Assembly: GCA_015143735.1 (NCBI GenBank)
Contig: VKHC01000134.1
Span: 1 to 17,754, forward strand
Length of the DNA stretch: 17,754 nucleotides
Direction: 5' to 3'
Origin: Synura sp. LO234KE
Lineage: Eukaryota > Sar > Synurophyceae > Synurales > Mallomonadaceae
Part shown: piece after piece, positions 10,006 through 17,754 of the stretch
How the letters are laid out: each line of letters starts with the position of its first letter
Numbering within the stretch: the first letter of the stretch is position 1
Notes under the pieces: model-generated
Told to the model about the DNA's origin: nothing
What the model saw: only the letters and a program-made list of their open reading frames with translations
Databases searched by the model: none
Position numbers and translations under genes: made by a program

Positions 10006-11383
10006 TAATCACGTTCGTGGTCTCCACTCGTTCACTGGTGCAGCATCTAGCAGCGCATAGGGTACTGCTGGTCATTCTACGCAGCTTCTATCTAATTCTA
10101 CAATGTTGTGCCATCCCAACCATGTAACTTCTATCCATATATGTCCACTGATCAGGAAGGTGTATCTCCACCCCAGGATCTATCCGTAATTCACGGTCAC
10201 ACTTACGCTATTTTGGGTGCACTTGTCATCAAATGCGATGCACTTCATAGGTAACATACTGGTGGTTTGGTAACTGAACTATTGTTCTTGCGGGTCTATA
10301 GTAATTTTACTTGATCCCTCAGACATGGAACTTGGGTGGAAACCACTTGGCTGTGTTGCTGTAGTGCATTTGCTGTGCGACCCTTCTGTAGTCTTTTCCC
10401 TACTTTTATGCTCCTACTGCACTGCTAGTGCTTGTAGCCTATATAGGAAGAAATCATGTAATGGCCTTTGAAGTTGATTTATAATTATGTTTATGAGGCG
10501 CGCATGTCAGGAGAGGTCGGTGTACGTGTTTTTCGTGACATGCCGTGACCACGTAAACATATTGAAATTGGAAGTAATTGCAGGGAAAGCATATGACGTG
10601 TTAGTTACGTGACGTGAGAGGGGTACGCATGCTGTGCGTGTGAGTAGGCAGACAACATGTAAGGAAACAAATTTTTGGGAATTGAAGGAGCGCGGGTTGA
10701 CACTGCAGTGATATCAGGCGAGGTGCATATCATGGTCAAATTGGCGCGAAAATGCAGTTAGGCGATGAAGAGGTTTGGGGTCATAACGGTCGCCAGGGTG
10801 TCGTCTGAAGCGTGTTCGACTCATTCAAAGAGGTTTTTCCTCTACAAAGCAATCAGAAGGTGATATGTGATAGGTATAATGGTTTGGCGAGCATGTGTTT
10901 AAAGGGTGTTTTGGGTGGTGCTTAATGTCAGAAGTCGCGATTCAGGGATAGGAAGTATAGTCGAGAAAATGGTCATCCGATGCAATATAAACGTGAATCT
11001 ATTAGATTTACGGCTGAAAATGATATTTGGGGATTTTACTTCATTTATAAATTGATCTTTGTTGATGAATACCCTTGGGTGCTAAGGTGTGGTTATGATG
11101 CAAAAGTTTCGTCCTCAAGTCGGCATAAAATCATCTAATTAAACTCATAATTTCAATAGTAACTAACGCGTATCTTATCACAAAGTTTAAAGTAATGGAT
11201 TATATTAAAGTTTCAGTTTGTTTGGAGCTGAACTCGTGCAGATCCATCATTTTTGATGTTATGGGGACTAGATTTTGGTATTTAAATGCGGAGATTACTT
11301 TAATATGGGAGGTCTTTAGTCCCATGAAATTTTTAATTTCAATCTTTAAATGTTTCACGTCTGTATGACCCCACGTGGTTGGA
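10006..11383. other. Gene-free interval upstream of the retrotransposon
   Basis: No open frame of note on either strand. A stretch at 10490-10660 is enriched in ACGTG/GTGAC words (for example CGTGACATGCCGTGAC). I see no RNA gene and no clear transposon ends. Confidence 0.4.
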
Positions 11384-11388
11384 TACCC
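11384..11388. repeat. Target-site duplication, left copy (TACCC)
   Basis: TACCC directly abuts the TG start of the 5' LTR and is repeated directly after the CA end of the 3' LTR. Five bp is the usual length for Ty1/copia integrases. Confidence 0.85.
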
Positions 11389-11616
11389 TGTAGGCGCATG
11401 TAGCCGTTGTCAATTTGAACAGGTTGGCTCTCAATTAGAATAAAGTATCGTACCATACGATGAAATTGTGTAGTGTGCGTTAGTAGCATCAGAGACAATT
11501 CATAGTACTTCCAGGTACTATATACTCACACCGAACTTTCCAGAGTTCGAATTTCGAGGACATAACAGAGTCAACTCAATCAACAAGTACCCGAGAGAAC
11601 TTCTCCAACTACAACA
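11389..11616 (+). repeat. 5' LTR (228 bp)
   Basis: Begins TGTAGGCGCATG and ends AACTACAACA. It aligns over its whole length to 16062-16324, with about 18 substitutions and a 35-bp gap after 11524. The gap lies between TATA words, which suggests a microhomology deletion in this copy. Divergence between LTRs is a clock, since they are identical at insertion. Confidence 0.93.
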
Positions 11617-11634
11617 TTATTATTATTAACTGAT

Positions 11635-11646
11635 TGGATATCGAGC
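11635..11646 (+). other. Possible primer binding site
   Basis: TGGATATCGAGC, 18 bp after the 5' LTR, resembles the initiator-tRNA-Met type site TGGTATCAGAGC used by many copia elements, but only after a one-base shift and a mismatch. The spacing is longer than usual. Weak call. Confidence 0.3.
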
Positions 11647-11732
11647 TCAATAAGTTTCAACTCTTAATAACCAAAGTTTAATCTTTTACGAGAAACGATC
11701 ACTTATAATTCATCGTCGGGTAATACCACTTT

Positions 11733-12805
11733 GTGAACTACAAATTCGACGGAAACAAATTGAAACTACGGAAATTTCAAGAAGAGATATACACCAATTT
11801 TATGGCTGAGTGTTGTGGTCGATATGGGTACAAGTATCTGTGTCTGAATCTTGCCCTGTCAATGACATCATTGGCGAATTGGAACTTGACAAAGAATACA
11901 TCCCTCTATGGATATTCCGCGTATGCCTACAGAGAGGGATTAACTTGGAGATAGAAGGGAACTTTCGGCGATTAGAAAAAAAGCATAGCAGCACAATGAA
12001 GCGATTGAGGAGACAATATCTAAGTGTTCAAAAATCTTGACTGATAGAATTTTATCATCAATTAACTATAATTTCTCGAATTTAATGGCGACCAAATACT
12101 ATTTTGGCATTATTTGAAATCCAACTACGGTAAAGATGCTGTCAACATACAAGGAATAGGCGGAGAATATTCGATTCATAGGATATGAAATGCCACATGC
12201 ACAACGGTTCAACGAATTTATTCTGGACTTCGAGAGATCAGCAGGTCTTATTGATATAACCGAAAAGAACTGTCTTGGTTTAATCCTTAGCAGCATAGAT
12301 GATAACGATAACAACAAGATATACATTTTCTCTTAGCGACTGTGGAACGCTCGAGATAGGTGCCGCCTCGATAAACTCAAATACCGCGCGGCAACTAAAT
12401 ACCTCATGGACGAGGATGATAATAAACTCGCATCAGAACTTCTCGCAGAGCCAATTAAAAGTTGCATCCATAAATCGCGGTACTGAGAGGAAAGGAACAA
12501 TAGACTGTGATAATTGTTCAAACAGTGGACATATGTCGAGAGAATGTCGCTTGGACGCTTGCAGACACTGGGAAAAGTTCAAAGTCGATCATAAATACCA
12601 TAACTGCTCTGTGCGCGAGCCGGTGAGGACGAAAGGAGGGAGAGGTGGTTCTAAACCATGGAACAAGAACCACTCCACTCCTGGACGCGGAAGCCGTGAC
12701 AATTATCAGCATGAGAACTTTTCAAAGGCAAAGTATGGCAACCAACCTCATGAGCAAAATGAAGAAGTGACAGCGAGCGATCACATCTGCGGACAACTAA
12801 GGCGG
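11733..12805 (+). pseudogene. Copia gag remnant with zinc knuckle
   Basis: Fragments in several frames. The start at 11733 reads FDGNKLKLRKFQEEI, like a Gag N-terminus. From 12190 a frame reads MPHAQRFNEFILDFERSAGL, crossing a TAG at 12334 and reaching a TGA at 12484. The zinc knuckle (C-x2-C-x4-H-x4-C, CDNCSNSGHMSREC) is at 12506-12547 in the next frame, followed by a degenerate second knuckle ending HKYHNC and a Gly/Arg/Asn-rich tail. In an active element this protein packages the RNA. At least one frameshift and one stop separate the parts. Confidence 0.8.
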
Positions 12806-13619
12806 TAGCGATCGTGAAAATAATGAGGAAGCATCTGAATACAATGAGGACTACTATTATGACGAAGGGGAGGAAGAGAGTTGTCATATGAACCTCCCAG
12901 TCGACGCCAACGTGTGATCAGGAGCACAAGACGTGCTGTTAATCCGTGACTATTAGTCGTTCGATTGTAAAAGGCGTGGAGCGGTCTCACAACACAAGGT
13001 TTCGAATCCCGAAGCTGTGTGAGGATGTATACGTTAGAAAGATTAAACACCATTAAATGCTATCTTAACGCTCGCACACAGCTGAGCAGACGAACACTGC
13101 GTTCAATCCGCAGACCATTTATCCAACGTCAAGGAATTCTGTGCTAGATGACCTCCTGAAGTCAAGCTTTTCGGACCGGGAGGGGATCCGCTACCAGAAT
13201 CCTGTAAAGGTGTCTTGAATGATTATGTTGACCGTGAATATCCATTGAATTCATTAGACATGAACATGCTGAGTACAAATCGTTTGCGCGAAAAAGATTG
13301 TTTGATTTTTTTTGATAATCATTGAAAATTGCTCTTGATCTGTAATAAAAACCTAACGACTGACGTATCCCTATTTGGTTCATATGAATGTTCTTGTACA
13401 CTCCACCACTTAAGTAGTATACTTCTTGCTGATAAGCCTAACCCTAGTAAGATTTGTAGCATACACGGACTAGAATTCAATGATACTTCTAAATCACCAA
13501 ATATCAGGCTGAGAAATATTATGTAACACAACCGTGTAAGGTAGCAGGCTCACTTCGACAGCGTCACACATCTAATAGCCAGTTTAACGCTCACAAACAT
13601 TCGCGTGTCTGAGAACAGT

Positions 13620-13920
13620 GACTACACACCTCCTAATTACGTATTAGATTCAATCAAATGGTGTCACAACTATTATACTAAGTACGGACATACAATTCAT
13701 GCGCTATGCATTGACTCCATTAACGTATAACGTGGCATGAAAATTGTCAGATTTGTGTGATGAGTTGAAAATTACTCAATGGTTTGGCCCACCTGCTAGT
13801 CATGCATACAATGCAGAACCATATAACAATGTCATATCTAACATAGTCACATCCATGTATTGTCTAGCGCCATAGTTATGTACCCCATCAACTATTTGGA
13901 ATCCTGACACTAGCATTCAA
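13620..13920 (+). pseudogene. Copia integrase core remnant
   Basis: In frame from 13741: LSDLCDELKITQWFGPPASH, then AYN and NNVISNIVTSM, then a TAG, then PSTIW. This matches the late integrase core (element-end search region, NG-x-AER equivalent damaged, lW motif). Just upstream, KWCHNYYTKYGHTIHALCID fits the earlier part that normally carries a catalytic Asp, in a different frame. The zinc-binding HHCC part and the protease could not be identified in 12800-13600, which is degraded beyond reading. Confidence 0.65.
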
Positions 13921-13938
13921 TTATTTAAAACACCGTGT

Positions 13939-14374
13939 GTGACGATAAGGCTAAGAATGAATATAATTCCGCTTCTGATGTTGTTAATGCTACAAATGAG
14001 ACTAGTGAGCGTAATATTCCCCCGACGCCAAACGATCACACCGTCAATTTTCAAAAGTGTTAGTGATGAACCACCTGTAGTGCAACCTACCCAAAATGAC
14101 AACATTGAGATGACAATGACGCCCGATGTGAGTGAGAAGATTGATCAACAACCAGTAGCGCTTGCGCCCGAGATCCTACCGCGCACCAGAGGAAGCTGGA
14201 AAAGACCAGCGATACTAAGGTGCACCACAGAGGGTGGAGAAAGGGATAAGCGGCTTATCCTACGTAAGATGAAGGTCAGAAAATTTGATGACCCAACTAT
14301 GTCGCAAGCAATAAACCAACCCGACTGGCGTCAATGAAAATCAGCCATCTTAGAGGAGTTAAAACAAACGCAAG
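13939..14374 (+). pseudogene. Integrase-to-RT linker remnant
   Basis: An open stretch ending DDPTMSQAINQPDWRQ, a TGA, then KSAILEELKQTQDEN. This is the conserved D-P-x-x-x-x-A-(6)-W-(2)-A-(3)-E lead-in to copia reverse transcriptase. The preceding Pro/Thr-rich sequence is the usual variable linker. Confidence 0.65.
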
Positions 14375-15315
14375 ATGAGAATCAAAAACATTGATAAGAG
14401 AGTCATCCCTAACGACGCCAACATCGTAGGATCGATGTTCGCGTTAACGATTAAGCGAGATCCAAACACTGGACAAATTGACAAGTGCAATGCCAGATTA
14501 GTCGCTTTAGGCAATCATCAAAGTCCCGACTCGACTCGTACAGCAAGATTAAAAGTATGATAGCTAGATCAGCTTCCGTCAAACTCTTGATTGCGTTACA
14601 AGCGAAGACAGGAGCACACTCTATGGTATTAGACGTCAAAGGAGCGCTTCTGAAATCGGAGATCAGCATAAAGAAAAATGAGAAACTTCATTTAAGTCTG
14701 CCAAATGGGAAACTCGTAAAGCTCAAGAAGTATTTAGACGATTTAAAGCAGGCCGGGGCTGAGTGGCAATACAACATTACAGCTACTCTTGTCTCGAATG
14801 GTTATCAATCAACCGTGGACCCGCTGATTTTTAGTAATTGAAGCGATGATAATTTCATGATAATGTCTGTGCACGTCGATGATTTCTATGTGATCAGTAG
14901 CACTGAGTCATCTTTAAATGACACGTATGACTTGCTTGCCGCAATAGATATGAGAATGTATTACGTAAAATGAATGCGGCATTGACTTATCTTGGAATGG
15001 CCATAACGAGAAATAATTTGAATCATATACTAGTCACTCAACCTGCGCATATCGAATCTTATATGCTATGATTGTTGCGCCACCCTATGAACACTACTGA
15101 CCAATCCTTGAATTACAAATTCAATAACGAGCCCGTGAATTATTAGTTATACCTTAAACGCGTTGGTCTTATAAACTATTTAGCTGGACAAACTTTACCT
15201 GATTTGTTATAATCTCTATCACGTGCTGCTCAAAACAGTTCTTCCCAGAAACTGTCCGACATGAAACTGAAAAGGATTAAACGTAATATCAGAAATATCA
15301 AACACACCAAGGAAA
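14375..15315 (+). pseudogene. Copia reverse transcriptase remnant
   Basis: Frame 1 (to 14560) reads FALTIKRDPNTGQIDKCNAR then LVALGN, the fingers region. After a frameshift, the frame open from 14485 gives LDVKGALL with the first catalytic Asp at 14632-14634, LSLPNGK, and DLKQAGAEW (the family's YGLKQAxxxW). After a TGA at 14839 comes HVDDF (14872-14886), the YVDD catalytic box with His for Tyr. YLGMAITRN, a VGLINYLAGQTLPDLL-like segment and several further stops follow. Confidence 0.85.
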
Positions 15316-15828
15316 TTGGAATTCAATCGTGATAATGATATGCGGATAGTTATTCATATTGACGCTAGTCATAACTGTTATGAGGACGGAAAGGGACATA
15401 TGGGTAAATCTACTTCTATAAGCGAAACCTACGGATGTTTCTTCGCTCAAAGTGGTAAGATCAAGAACGTTACCCTATCATCTTCCAAAACTGAATACAC
15501 AGCAGTTTCAATGGGATCAACCGACATCGTGTACATACGTCGTTTGCTTGATGACATAGAATTTCGCCAAGCTCAATCCACTGTAATTTATGAAGACAAT
15601 ACATCGTGCATTAAATTGTTGCTTGGTGACCTGAACCATTGAACCTGAAAGCACATTAGAATCAAGTACCATCACGTCAAGGAATTAATTGAAGCGGGTG
15701 AAACTCAGCTGGTTCATAAACCTACAGACGAGATGATTGCTGATATTCTAATCAAGCTTTTTCCAGCGCCCAAGCATGCATATAATTTTGCCTCCTCCGA
15801 GGTACTTAATTGTACAATCCAAAAATAG
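15316..15828 (+). pseudogene. Copia RNase H remnant
   Basis: Reads HIDASHNCYEDGKGHMG (first catalytic Asp), then LSSSKTEYTAV (catalytic Glu), then YEDNTSCIKLL (catalytic Asp). TGA stops at 15640 and 15646 interrupt it, after which the same frame continues with KHIRIKYHHVKELIEAG and MIADILIKLFPAPKHAYNF before a TAG at 15826. Catalytic residues are still visible, but the frame is broken near the end. Confidence 0.87.
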
Positions 15829-16061
15829 TTTGGATAGAACATTCGCCAAGGCAAGCGGCCGACTCAAGGTCGAAGTTACGCGGCATATAAGGAGGAGTCC
15901 TGATCAAGTTATAGATAGCATGACAAGTGAAGTGAAGTATATTTAGTATTTATATTGGAAACCATCATGTTATGTTCCTCTGTTTTGATATTATGCCCCA
16001 TGTTGTTGAATAAATCGAGAGGGTGTGTTGTATAGTTGCTTTTGTAGCGATTTATTTACAC
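15829..16061 (+). other. 3' untranslated part of the retrotransposon
   Basis: Non-coding stretch between the last pol stop and the 3' LTR. It contains AAGGAGGAG followed by TCCTGATC near 15890, the best polypurine-tract-like run. It has no match next to the 5' LTR, so it is not part of the LTR as defined by the paired ends. Confidence 0.6.
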
Positions 16062-16324
16062 TGTAGGCGCATGCAGCCGTTGACAATATGACCAGGTTGG
16101 CTGTCAACTAGAATAAAGTATCGTACCATACGATGAAATTGTGTAATGTGCCTTAGTAGTATCAAAGACAATTCATAGTACTTCCAGGTACTATATATAA
16201 GTAAAAGGGTTAATTGCCTACATCCACTTATACTCACACCGAACTTTCCGGTGTTCGGACTTTGCGGACATAACAGAGTCAACTCAATCAACTAGTACCC
16301 GAGATAACTTCTCCAACTACAACA
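16062..16324 (+). repeat. 3' LTR (263 bp)
   Basis: Begins TGTAGGCGCATG and ends AACTACAACA. It keeps a 35-bp segment (16198-16232) absent from the 5' LTR. That segment completes TATATAAG at 16194-16201, a reasonable TATA box. Confidence 0.93.
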
Positions 16325-16329
16325 TACCC
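16325..16329. repeat. Target-site duplication, right copy (TACCC)
   Basis: Second copy of the 5-bp duplication, directly after the CA end of the 3' LTR. Confidence 0.85.
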
Positions 16330-16734
16330 TCAACGCTCTTGCAAAGGTCAACTTACAAAGCTTAATAAAGCCTCCCAGAGCATTCCTTAGATTTATGGTC
16401 TTAAAGGACTTTGGCATATCACAACTTACACAGTGGCTTTCAATTATTAGGATTAGCTGAAGAGCGATAAAATACGTATTAAACCAAGGGATTGTCAAAG
16501 GCTAATTGCGTTTAAGCTTTACTTTTGAATTAACGATACAATTCAAAGAATTGTTTTTTTTAACCTTACTCTGAAGGGCAGATTGAAAATGGTCAGCAGT
16601 GTCCTTAGACTCTATCAAATACAAGGAATTTTACTCGCTTGTATCTCAGCGCAGAGAGTTATTTAGAGTTTTTAGAGTTATACAGAGTTATTTATTTAAC
16701 TGCGCGCTTAATTGAGAAAATGGATCGCTTTGTG
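16330..16734. other. Flank between the retrotransposon and repeat block C
   Basis: No gene seen. A short run of near-tandem TTAGAGTTAT / CAGAGTTAT words lies at 16655-16695. The only open stretch on the minus strand (to 16498) has no recognisable content. Confidence 0.4.
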
Positions 16735-16975
16735 GCCATACTTTAGTGGTGAGAAAAACTTTAATTGCTAAAGAAAAACTTCTGCTTCTAAAGTATTACT
16801 AAAGTATATGTTACAAAAGAAAAACTTTAGTTTTTAAAGTTTTACTAAAGTCTACGAAAGTGCCACTGAAGTACCAACTTCTTGTAGCCATCGCGAGACG
16901 TGACTTTAGAATATTTTGGGAACGCTTTAACGGGTACTACAGTCAATAAATTTTGGCACACTGATGTATGTACAA
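16735..16975. repeat. CTAAAG/CTTTAG-rich dispersed repeat, block C
   Basis: Same orientation as block B: AAAGTATTACTAAAGTA near 16794-16806, TTTTACTAAAGT near 16840-16852, GACTTTAG near 16901, GGGTACT, and TTTTGGCACACTGATGT at the end. This end matches the minus strand of block A closely, so the three blocks share one family. Possible weak inverted ends (TGTGGCCA at the start, TGTGCCA read inward from the end) hint at a small DNA-transposon derivative. Confidence 0.6.
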
Positions 16976-17490
16976 TACTCATACATTCAAGAAAAATTAC
17001 AAACGTTTTTGCTGTTATTGAGCAGCGTTAATACTAAAAAATAGAAACTTCTTAGAGTAACTACTTCGTAGAATTGTACAATGCTCGATTACCAAGCTAA
17101 AAATCCAGAAAAGGATTTTCTCCAACAACCACGACCAACTGCATCCTCCCGTCCTTGTAGGCAGTAAATCATTTCTCGAAGATAATATTATCATGATGAT
17201 CCTCCCCACAAGAGAACCACCACCTAAGATGATTTCGGTTACTAGATTTTGCGGAAAATCTAATAATTAATTACACAGTCAGTAAGAAAGATAACAGCGA
17301 AGGAATCAATCGAACCAACATAGACTGAAAAAAACATCCTCTACAAATGTAAAATTTTCTTTCTAATCCAATTTCGAAAAAATGTTTCTCCTCAGAATCC
17401 GCCAGAACCCTCCATTTCAGATCAATGATAAGCGAAAAGCATACAGTTAGTTAAAGAAAGAAAATGAAACGAATACGAATCCAAGGTCAA
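16976..17490. other. AT-rich interval without a supported gene
   Basis: Nothing with coding character. A hairpin-like GATAATATTATCATGATGATCC word lies near 17180. No repeats or RNA genes seen. Confidence 0.4.
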
Positions 17491-17754
17491 AACATCAGAT
17501 GCAGCTACTTTCTACGCGTCGCCTAGCGCATCCGGTGTGGACTGACCTGTGTGAGGTATCACCCTGACGAAGAAGTTCCGGGGATGAAAATATTTGCCAT
17601 ATCGTCAACTATTTCCCCCTCCTCAACTGGTACAGCTACACTCTAGACCCCCACCTTGCGCGACTATCACCATTGTGAAACTGAGAGGTGGTGCACGTAC
17701 ACGGAGAGACGAGAGGCTCTTACACATCTGGAACCGTGAGGAAGTGAGGCGGTG
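17491..17754. other. GC-richer tail, possible edge of another gene
   Basis: Composition shifts from AT-rich to roughly balanced, as in the left-hand genes. On the minus strand one frame is open from the window edge to a TGA near 17630. A nearby frame gives VPVEEGEIVDDMANIFIPGT before a TGA at about 17565. They cannot be joined with confidence and match no family I know. Confidence 0.22.

Larger units (their letters stand above)
11389..16324 (+). mobile_element. Complete but non-functional Ty1/copia LTR retrotransposon
   Basis: About 4.9 kb with two LTRs, TG...CA ends, a 5-bp target duplication and internal remains of gag, integrase, reverse transcriptase and RNase H. Integrase precedes RT, which places it in Copia rather than Gypsy. 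Every coding part carries in-frame stops and frame changes, so it cannot make its own proteins. The LTRs differ at roughly 18 of 228 aligned positions (hand count) plus one 35-bp gap, indicating an old insertion. The purine run AAGGAGGAG at about 15890-15898 resembles a polypurine tract but lies about 160 bp upstream of the 3' LTR instead of next to it. Confidence 0.93.

Noticed and set aside
12955-13025. tRNA-like sequence (GGTTTCGAATCCC)
   Set aside because: The T-loop-like word stands alone. I could not fold acceptor or anticodon arms around it, and it lies within degraded retrotransposon sequence.
15901-16324. A longer 3' LTR starting directly after AAGGAGGAGTCC
   Set aside because: The extra 161 bp has no counterpart at the 5' side, while the TGTAGG start has a perfect 5-bp target duplication.
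16655-16695. TTAGAGTT words suggesting telomere-type repeats
   Set aside because: Only a few imperfect copies, no TTAGGG or TTTAGGG array, and an internal position.

Overview
The window is nuclear DNA from a eukaryote. Coding exons are split by short GT-AG introns (52-136 bp, one of 412 bp), all three standard stop codons are used, and about two thirds of the window is AT-rich sequence holding a decayed Ty1/copia retrotransposon and dispersed repeats. The species cannot be fixed from the sequence. A protist or zoosporic lineage such as an oomycete or chytrid would fit the small introns, the STAND-ATPase gene and the copia element, but this is inference.

Left third (1-7019, minus strand) holds the genes. 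A large gene enters from the left edge. Nine exons can be joined with consistent phases into an open frame of at least 1642 codons from ATG 5917 to the window edge, with no stop. In order the protein has a Ser/Pro/Arg-rich N-terminus, a DUF4062 domain, a helical linker, a NACHT-type P-loop ATPase domain with winged-helix and TPR-like helical regions, a Ser/Thr-rich linker, a thioredoxin-fold domain resembling the selenoprotein W/Rdx family (cysteine form, CxxC), and a C-terminal region with a module repeated at a spacing of exactly 249 residues. It is still open at position 1. Just upstream on the same strand (7019-6191) is a second small gene whose protein is essentially the same Rdx-like module alone. 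It shares the HCxxCxxHxMxxRHNE signature and a phase-0 intron at the equivalent place.

Middle (7020-11383) has no gene I can support. It contains AT-rich DNA and two blocks of a CTAAAG/CTTTAG-rich repeat family (8430-8705 and 9765-10005); a third block lies at 16735-16975.

Right (11384-16329) is a complete but dead copia element: 5' LTR 11389-11616, 3' LTR 16062-16324, TG...CA ends and a perfect 5-bp target duplication TACCC. Inside are eroded gag with a zinc knuckle, integrase remnants, reverse transcriptase and RNase H in the Copia order, full of stops and frameshifts. The LTRs differ at about 18 of 228 aligned positions by my hand count, so the insertion is old.

The last kilobase is mostly AT-rich. 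A more GC-rich tail from about 17500 may be the edge of another gene, but this is not established.

The most interesting item is the gene pair: a STAND/NACHT ATPase fused to DUF4062, an Rdx-like thioredoxin domain and a novel repeat module, next to a stand-alone copy of the Rdx-like module.
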